From Augochlora pura (Eukaryota > Arthropoda > Insecta > Hymenoptera > Halictidae), in assembly GCF_028453695.1 (NCBI RefSeq), contig NC_135781.1, positions 33,359,671 through 33,423,670 of the forward strand: 64,000 bases of DNA, written 5' to 3'. Below the pieces are notes generated by a model. That model made no database searches. It saw nothing but the letters and a program-made list of their open reading frames with translations, and had not been told where the DNA came from. Shown one piece after another: positions 56,667 to 64,000 of this stretch (position 1 is the first letter of the stretch; each line of letters opens with the position of its first letter). The translations under genes and the position numbers were made by a program.

Positions 56667-58746
56667 CATAAATTAATGAATTAATTATATTATATTGTAT
56701 TATATTATATTTTATTATATTAATTATATATAATTAGAAATTAATTAATTTCTCTGGAGAATTACAGTAATATTATTCAGATCATATATCTACGCGAATA
56801 ATCAATCAATTAAAAATCAAATAAAAATCAAATAAAAATCGAATAAAAATTGAACTGGTAACACAACGAGATTCGAAAGCTTTTCTCCCGTTTACGGTCC
56901 TCTGAAAATAGATTAGAAAAATCGCGTGCACCCCTTAGACACGCAGAGAATATCCGCGCGAGCGTAGAACCCGTGTCAGGACGAAGTTGCAAACAGAGGA
57001 CTGCGGGTGTTGGTTGAAATTTTCCGACGGCGTCTCGGCTCCCGTAATCCGATGTACAGTAGGCCAATGCCTTGCAGAGCGTTGTTGCTTAATTTCGAGA
57101 CACGTAAACGTGCTCCCGCGGAGCGATGGTACCGAATACCATTCGAAGTTTCATCCGCGTTCCTGGGCTACTCTATTACGTCTCTATACACCGTGCCGGC
57201 GCCCGTCTAGAAGCATTGGGAATAGTACAATCCACGTTCCTAGATGTAACATCCTCATCTCGGCGTCACCTCGGGAACACCGAGTTGTCTTACGAGCGCT
57301 ATCTCTCGCCTACTGCTTTCGCCGTGGAAAACTTACGACGCTGATTAGATGGGAAAAGTGTTGAACGTTTACAACTGCGAGCCGAGTTTACGAAACCATC
57401 CGCGATAACTTCGGCGGCCGCTCGGATTCCGATTCGACGATTAGCTACGATGGAATCTCTGTTTTAGGAACAAGGGAGCAATGATAATATTCAGTACAAA
57501 ATTAAATCGTGAATATATTGATCCGAGGTGCAATAGTCTGAGTTATCATTCGATCACTCAATAGTATTTATTTAATAAAAAAGTAACCCTTCTGATAGTA
57601 ATTTTAAAATAAAAATACCATTGATTCGCGTCGATGCGTTTTATAAATTTTCGAAGATTCGCCGCGCAACTACGGTGTTCGCAAGCAGCTGCCAACCGAT
57701 CCGACGCGTCGACTGCATCGTCGATCATACAGGGTGCCCCGTAACACCGGGGATGACGGCTCTTGGCAATGGATTCTGTGCGTGAAAGCAATAGGAAACG
57801 TTCCTACGAGCACATGTTCCTATCCAGCCATGTTTTCCAGGTTTCACGTTGCCGTAAGTCCATCGAACGGTGACAATAATTGAACCAATCACAACCGTCG
57901 ATTTATCAATAAATTTTCATATCCATTGGACAATCTTGTATTTCAATTTTCTATACCTTTTTTATTGTTACGACATCGAAAAGTTCAGACGTCGCTTACG
58001 CTGCGAATTTCTGTGTAATTAATTATTAATTCGTAAACATTAGTTCGCGGACGGTTACAAAGGGTTAAACGGTGAATCGGGTAGAAATGTCCGCGCTCGC
58101 GAATTTCATTATATTAGTCGGATTGCATTGATTTTGCGGGACCTTTTGAGCCGGCCGTTCGGCAATGCGTTACAGCGAAGAATTCCTTTGAATTTTTCCA
58201 CTAAATTGCCGAGCCGTGCCTGGGTGTATCACCAGGCTTTGACGCAGCTATCCCTTTATCTGCGGTTTGCGAAAAAACCATTGATAAAGGATAGAATATT
58301 CGAGTGCGTTCTTCTTCTTCTCTTTTTTTTCGCGAGTCTCTGATACCATTTCCCGAGGAATTTTCATTTTTACACTTTTCGACGGGTATGTTCCTCTAAT
58401 ACCTGTCTTCGCGGCCTCACATTTTTCTATTCAATTTCTACTCGCTTTTGCTTTATCTTGTTCGTCATTTAACTGCGAACGCTTCTTTATTCTTCTTTAA
58501 AATCGACGCGTTGCTTCGTGACTAACTGACGGCGAAATATTAATATTATGGAAAGATAAGCAATTGTTAAAAATTGTCTTAAAAATGCATTTCGATGGGT
58601 TATCGGTGCTTCAACTGTTTAATTAAAATAATTTCAGCAGAATTATTTTCCAACCTTTCAATACCCTTTTATTATTATATTGGCTTCGTAAGCCATTTTA
58701 ACATACACTGATCGACACAAAGGCTCTGTACATATAAAACACAGTG
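56667..58746. other. Non-coding stretch
   Basis: ATACAGGGTGCCCC at 57727-57740 resembles the outer end of a DNA transposon but no partner end is visible. AAAGGGTTAA near 58059-58068 is a solo TTAA-type end. 56900-57480 is GC-rich with short frames of no recognisable content. Confidence 0.45.
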
Positions 58747-58960
58747 TATATAAAAGAAATAAATATTTATTCAATTTAATTTCCGAGGACTAAATACTTA
58801 TATAAATGAATTAAATATTTGTTGAATTTAATTTCTGAGGACTATATATTTATATAAAAGAATTAAATATTTATTGAGTTTAATTTCCGAGGACTATATA
58901 CTTATATAAAACAACAAAATATTTATTGAATTTAATTTCCAAGGACTGTATACTTATATA
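58747..58960. repeat. Tandem array, 52-bp unit, 4.1 copies
   Basis: TATATAAAAGAATTAAATAT then TTATTGAATTTAATTTCCGAGGACTATATACT, starting at 58747, 58799, 58851 and 58903. A few substitutions per copy. Confidence 0.95.
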
Positions 58961-59239
58961 CAGCAATAAAAATGACGTAATAATCAATTTATAAGAGCTG
59001 ACTTATTTGCTTAAATATAACTAAATTCTTCAAATCCTATCACCGCCGTCCAAGTATTATTTGCGCTACGAAAACGTTCGTAACGATCCCGATGATTCCA
59101 AGTGCCACCGGTTGCTGAACGATGAAGCCGGTAAATCGAGGGATAGGAATTACAATAACGTCGTGGAATCTGGTGCGACACACTGCAGCCGCATTGGTAC
59201 GCGAAATAAAACGATCGCGGACGTACGGGGTTAGGTAGG

Positions 59240-59275
59240 GAGAGAGAGAGGGAGGGAGGGAGGGAGGGAGGAAGG
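59240..59275 (+). repeat. (GGGA)n repeat with G-quadruplex motif
   Basis: Five GGG runs separated by single A (59250-59271) after a short GA tract. Confidence 0.85.
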
Positions 59276-59407
59276 ACGGGGCGACGACTGCGGCAATAAA
59301 TCGCCTCCCCTGCCCCGCCGTTTCTCGAATCTACGTGATTCGTTTCGCGAAAGAATACAACCTAATAGCGGGGGCATTTATCGAAGAATGTAGCTCGTTC
59401 GAAGGAC

Positions 59408-59436
59408 CTCTCTCTCTCTCTCTCTCTCTTTCTTCT
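59408..59436. repeat. (CT)n microsatellite
   Basis: About ten CT units followed by TTTCTT-type interruptions. Confidence 0.9.
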
Positions 59437-59514
59437 CTCTCTTTTCTCTCCTTTCCTATAGGTCTCCATTCACATCTCCGCGGTCTCCACCCACGAACGC
59501 GCCGCGTCCTCGCC

Positions 59515-59531
59515 GAGAGAGAGAGAGAGAG
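59515..59531. repeat. (GA)n microsatellite
   Basis: Eight GA units, 80 bp after the CT tract, so the two could pair in a folded single strand. Confidence 0.85.
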
Positions 59532-59866
59532 CCCCCTGCGTAATGCGGCCATAGTACGTGCTAGGAAGTGCTCCGCGGAGAAAAATGTAACCCACATACC
59601 GCGCGGAATGTTATTTCAGTGACGCTCGATAACGACTGCCGCGGACCCGGCCGCGGATAATTCTGAATTCAAACACGCGAAACGTAATGGAAAGAAAATG
59701 CCGTCTGAATATGAGATACGGCCGTTTGCAGAATTAAACCGGTCGCGTAACGTTCTAACAATATGTTGCGCCGCCGCGGCGACGGAAGTAATTCCATCCG
59801 CTACGCCCGACGAATATTTAACGCGCCCTCCTCAAAAATACTTTCGCCAGAGATACCAACATCGCA

Positions 59867-59888
59867 TGGGGTGGGGTGGGGGGTGGTG
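59867..59888 (+). other. G-quadruplex-like G-run cluster
   Basis: G4-T-G4-T-G6-T-G2 immediately before a TTAA-type element end. Confidence 0.65.
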
Positions 59889-59916
59889 CTCTTCTTCCTG
59901 TCCCACCGTTCGGATT

Positions 59917-59990
59917 TTAACCCTTTGCACTCGGAGCCATTTTAACTGGGAATCTGAAGTCATTTTTCTGGTGTACAGTATTTTCATTTT
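59917..59990 (-). mobile_element. TTAA-type miniature element, family A, end fragment
   Basis: TTAA then CCCTTTGCACTCGGAG, CCATTTTAACTGGGAATCTG and ATTTTTCTGG, the right-hand end of family A read on the - strand. It breaks off about 75 bp in, next to the 11-bp array. Confidence 0.65.
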
Positions 59991-60049
59991 AAGTTAATAA
60001 TCACAAAAAGTTAATAATCGCTAAAAATTTTATTATTATGTCCCATAAG

Positions 60050-60190
60050 TAAAAAATGTAATAAAAATCTAACAAAAATGTAATACAAATATAATAGAGA
60101 TCTAACAAAAATCTAATAAGAAGCTAACAAAAATCTAACAAAAATCTAATAAAAATCTAACAAGAATCTAATAAAAACCTAATTAATAAA
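60050..60190. repeat. Tandem array, 11-bp unit (AAAAATCTAAC)
   Basis: About 12 units of AAAATCTAACA/AAAATCTAATA. The most regular part is 60105-60180. Confidence 0.85.
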
Positions 60191-63097
60191 AATACATACA
60201 TCGAAAATTCAAATCTCGTCGCGAGCAGCGAAAAGCCGGTTCGCGACTATTAATATTTCATTGGTTTATAACAGAGCGTAATTTAAATAGGATAGAATTG
60301 TTTGAGCCGTTCGTTTAAGATTGTTTTCGGTAAATTTTATGATAAACTAATAATTGTGACGGGGAGATTTGTTGGAATTAAATGGCGGGTTATTGTGCGA
60401 AGATGGATTTGATAGAGAACGCATTATTAACATTGTACAAGCGATAACAACGCGAACGATATAATACGGGAAAATCGACGGTCGTTTCCACTTTAGAAAA
60501 TCGGATCGACGATTGATAATTAACAATCGGGACACGCTACGATTCGCACGGATATATAATACATAATATATATATATACGCAGATTACGTTCTACCCAAT
60601 TTCTATCAATTCGTAAAACGAAGCTTATTTATATCGATAGTAGCAAAATGTATTAAAACGAATTATTCACACTATTTTGTATATTATAAACTAATAATAA
60701 CTATTTTAAGTATGTAAACAGTTAACAATTTTCCGAGATTGCGATGCTGTGTGATTAATAGCTAGATTAATGGCTCGAGGATAATTTAATTTCAATTTGT
60801 CGGAATTTTCGTCGCAGATTTAATTCATGTTTTTGTATAAAAAAATATAGTATCCCATTTAGCAAAATAAAATTGACCTTCGAACGTCCGAGATGATTCT
60901 ACATATAACAGAAAAAGTAAATAAATAGCAGAGCGTGCCACCGTTTACGCCACGCAAATTTTACACGAATCTGTCGATCTGCAATGCACATTTTTTGGTA
61001 CAATTTGGTACAGTGCCGCCCTGTTTTTTGTTTTAATCGACAATATAGACGCATCTGCCGGAACGTTGAAACACGTTTCTCTCTCCGAGCCACTTGTTTC
61101 GAATTGGCAGACGCGCGCGCGCCGCGCAGCGAAAAAAAAGCTATTCAATCGGTTGAAATATCCCGATTGCGAACCGGCTAAACAACTGTTATCGACGTAC
61201 CTAAAATATTTGTAATAAAAGTCGGCCGGAAACGATTTTGCTACACAAACAACGTACGGAGTAATGGTCGACAGAAAAAAAAAATATACGTAAATTTCCA
61301 TTCAATGTCCCGCCACCAATTTGTCAATGTTGCACATTTCTCCGAGGTCCTTTGTTTACGGACGATAATAGGAATATAATGAAAACCCGAAATATTCTAT
61401 ACAAATGTTTCTACGCGCACGGTGTCCGCGACGCGGATGGGTTAAACGTAGAAAAAGCCAATAAATCGGCGCGAGAATTGCTATAAAAATCCGAGCAAAC
61501 AACCCCGTCGCTCCCGTACGATGACATAACCTAACATGACATAACCTACGTACGATGACATAACCTAACGAAACGTAGCGATGATCTTCAATTAACGCGA
61601 TTTTAAATGAACCGCGCCGGTTGATCTTGAATCGGTCACGGGAGGCGTTTCCTTGGGGGGCGGTGAAAGTATTTAATTAAACTAAGAACAGGGAATGAAA
61701 GGGAGTGCCGTGGCAACCGGTGAACGAAGAAGAAAAAACCGGGGAGCTCGTTGCCGCAGGTTCGTTTTTAAAAGTTCAGCGAAGTTTCGGCCCCGTTTAC
61801 ACTGGCGACCCGCGAACCTGAAGTGTGCACGCTCCCGCGAATGTACCCCTTTTTTTCATCATATTATTTCCAGCGAAAAAAAGAAAGAATGGGTGGTGGG
61901 GGGAGAGGGGAGAGGGGAGAGGAGGAGGTTGTTACAGTGGCTGCAACGAGCCGGAAATTACCGGGGCCAATGGAAGAACTGCTTCGAGCAAAGTGGAGTT
62001 TGTGGCACTTCGTTCTAACGACGATAGGAGAGACCCCTAATGTTATTTCAATTGCAATAATTGCGCCGTGGTACGAGCCCACCACGTTAACGCTGATTGC
62101 CGTGCACGAAATTGTGGGATCAATTTTGAAGCAAATCCTATTTTTAAGATAATTTTTGTAGGTTTTAAATATCGTAGTTACTTAGAGTTATATAGCAGTA
62201 GCTTCAACCCCCTTTTTAATATTTTTATTATTTATTTTAACCCCTTTTGTATTTCTTTAAAATTGAAATAAAAATTTATTGAGCTGTTAAAATGTAAGTA
62301 AAATCTGTTAGAATCTCTGTCGAAAATTCTATAGTGATTTTAAGGAAATTATTATGAATATGGTTCATAATAATGGTTAACCCCTTTTGCAGCGTAATAA
62401 TCGATTAAATATGAATTTTATTCGAGCCAGTTAAAGCAATATAAAATTTGATTATACTCTTACTAAAAATTAAAAACAATGGTCCGGTGCCATAGTAAAT
62501 TATTATACAAAATCATCCGGTCATATACTATTATATAATTTTTGATTATTAGATACCTATCGCGACGATTAAAATCAGTAAAATAGATAAATCAAACATC
62601 GTGTAACGTTAACCTTACGATAGTATAAAAATGTTATAATATTTCAATGATATAAACTAAAGTTCTCGCTGCTATCTCACTGATTCAGATTAACATTATT
62701 TCTCGAAACTAACAACGCCGGCTCCCGCTCCAAATTAGAGGCAGACCCTATAAACCCGAAAACCATCTCGGATCCAAAGATTTACGTTCGCCGCGTAACC
62801 GGCGAGCATGTTAACAAAACGCTAAAAAGCAGACAACTCTTGAAAAGGATCCAAACGACCTGCAGCAGCAGCAGCACAGTAACAGACACAGACACAGACA
62901 CACACACAGAGAAGCTCGCAACGGTGCGGCAACATCGTAGAAGGATTGCGAACAGGAAATATTTCGAAGGAGCGATAAAGGCCACGTCTTTTACACCCTG
63001 CTACCCCATAAATATAAAGTTCACGGGGGCGACCGTGTCCCTGCCGCGGACGGTGTGTGTAGATGTAAAAACCTCCCTTAGCGTAATAATCCTTTTT
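60191..63097. other. Non-coding stretch
   Basis: AT-rich 60280-60900 and 62140-62700, GC-rich between. TGACATAACCTAAC-like decamers repeat at 61519-61571. Clustered G runs lie at 61891-61930. CAG and CA short repeats lie near 62860-62905. TTAACCCCTTTTG occurs twice, near 62238 and 62380. No gene recognised. Confidence 0.5.
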
Positions 63098-63132
63098 CCC
63101 TCCTCCTCCCTCCTCCCTCCTCCTCCTCCTCC
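63098..63132. repeat. (TCC)n/(CCCTCC)n repeat
   Basis: Pyrimidine trinucleotide repeat with CCC runs. Confidence 0.9.
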
Positions 63133-63179
63133 GTTGGCCGAGTCCTAACGGTCGTCTAGTTGCCCCGCGTGTCGTTTGC

Positions 63180-63202
63180 CGCGGCGGCGGCGGCGGCGGC
63201 GG
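63180..63202. repeat. (GGC)n trinucleotide repeat
   Basis: Seven GGC units. Confidence 0.9.
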
Positions 63203-63440
63203 GGAAACCGTCCGAGTTTGTAATTAATTTTCACGGGCCGTGTGCGCGCGGAGAGCGCAATATCAACCTCCGCTCGGCTGCTATACACCCCGTTTCTCTG
63301 TTAATCTGCCGGGCGAGAGAGAAATTTTGACCTTCATGGTGATCACACGCGGCGGGCCGGGTCGGGCCGCCTACCTCTCACGGTCTTCGTCCTGTTACGT
63401 ACGGAGATTTTCTCCCGACGTTTTCCTTTCCTAAAAGAAT

Positions 63441-63810
63441 TTCATAACCTCAAAGAGAAATCGAGACAATCTACGATCACCGCGATCTTCAAAATTGAGA
63501 AAAAAAAAGTATAATAATAATATTTACAATTTAAGTAATCATCAATAGCTTCTTCATAACCTCAAAGAAAATCGAAACAATCTACTATCACCGCGACCTT
63601 CAAAATTGAGAAAAAAAAAGTATAGTAATAATATTTACAATTTAAGTAATCATCAATAGCCCCAGCTGGACTACAATATCAACGCCAATATTGTCATTTG
63701 GAAGTGATTAAAAACAACCATAACCTCAAAGATAATCAAAACAATTTCCTACGACCGCGACCTTCGAAATTGAAAAAAACAATAATATTTACAACTCGAA
63801 TAACCATCTA
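63441..63810. repeat. Tandem duplication, 112-bp unit, with a third diverged copy
   Basis: TTCATAACCTCAAAGA starts at 63441 and 63553. Both copies continue through CAAAATTGAGAAAAAAAAAG and ATATTTACAATTTAAGTAAT. A third copy starts with CATAACCTCAAAGATAATC near 63719 after ~58 bp of unrelated sequence, and is shorter and more diverged. Confidence 0.9.
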
Positions 63811-64000
63811 TCTCTCCACTTATAAGCTACCATATCGACTGAAAGTTGTGCTCAAGTGCCAGAAAGCCACGCCCACTCGGAAATAGTATCAGCTCTTTAA
63901 AGGCTGATTAAAAACGATCAGAGATTGGAATTTATGCTTCCGGTAATTAATTATCGCAGTTCGGGGTGATTGATATAGCCCTGGCCGTATTTAAGGATAC
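63811..64000. other. Non-coding end of window
   Basis: No recognised feature in the last 190 bp. Confidence 0.5.

Noticed and set aside
57727..57791. ATACAGGGTGCCCC as a transposon terminus
   Set aside because: It resembles known transposon ends, but no inverted partner was found within several hundred bases.
62237..62395. Two TTAACCCCTTTTG words 142 bp apart
   Set aside because: They are in direct, not inverted, orientation and the following sequence does not match, so no element is supported.
1..64000. tRNA, rRNA and well-known insect microRNA genes
   Set aside because: Looked for tRNA B-box-like GGTTCGAATCC words with a cloverleaf and for common microRNA mature sequences. Nothing convincing was found. 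A covariance-model scan would be decisive.

Overview
This window looks like non-coding DNA from an insect nuclear genome. A hymenopteran is my best guess. That rests on CpG-rich GC blocks alternating with very AT-rich blocks, abundant (CT)n/(GA)n tracts, many TTAA-flanked miniature transposons, Tc1/mariner-type relics and AACCTAA-like motifs. The placement is inference, because no protein-coding gene is available to anchor it. There is no bacterial gene organisation (no operons, no long conserved frames, no Shine-Dalgarno/CDS pairs). Open frames of up to 312 codons exist, but they are low-complexity translations (Arg-Glu, Ser-Leu or Trp-Ser-Val repeats) or lie in GC-rich sequence with few stop codons. 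I recognise no real exon. Exons shorter than about 60 codons cannot be excluded by eye.

Layout. 0-3 kb: CT tracts, then a 560-bp GA-rich minisatellite. 3-10 kb: three of the five 100-N gaps, poly-C tracts and the first TTAA-flanked miniature elements (3.4, 7.1, 8.6 and 9.9 kb). 10-13 kb: a 31-bp AT array and a 10-bp GGTCA minisatellite. 14-20 kb: a dense transposon zone with several TTAA-type copies, a Tc1-type miniature element (18.35 kb) and a 350-bp fold-back element (19.6 kb). 22.1-22.4 kb: the best candidate promoter and first exon (TATA box, then a CAG/GTGAGT donor). 23.4 kb: a 336-bp element with terminal inverted repeats that still encodes the first ~33 residues of a mariner-related helix-turn-helix domain. 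24-26 kb: two 30-bp-period arrays and a palindromic repeat. 30-40 kb: tandem duplications of 70, 84, ~145 and ~151 bp. 41.5-43.5 kb: one more full TTAA element, then a GC-rich CpG block with a poly-C tract and a possible splice donor. 46-55 kb: GACGTC-palindrome repeats, more TTAA element ends and a gap. 55-61 kb: (GTC)n, G-quadruplex-forming runs and arrays with 17-, 52- and 11-bp periods. 63-64 kb: trinucleotide repeats and a 112-bp duplication.

No genes act together here. The biology visible is mobile-element and repeat biology: one abundant piggyBac-like (TTAA) miniature family with about a dozen copies, a second subfamily with two copies, and single examples of two Tc1/mariner-type miniature elements and a fold-back family. 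The window is most likely intergenic or deep intronic, possibly holding an untranslated first exon.
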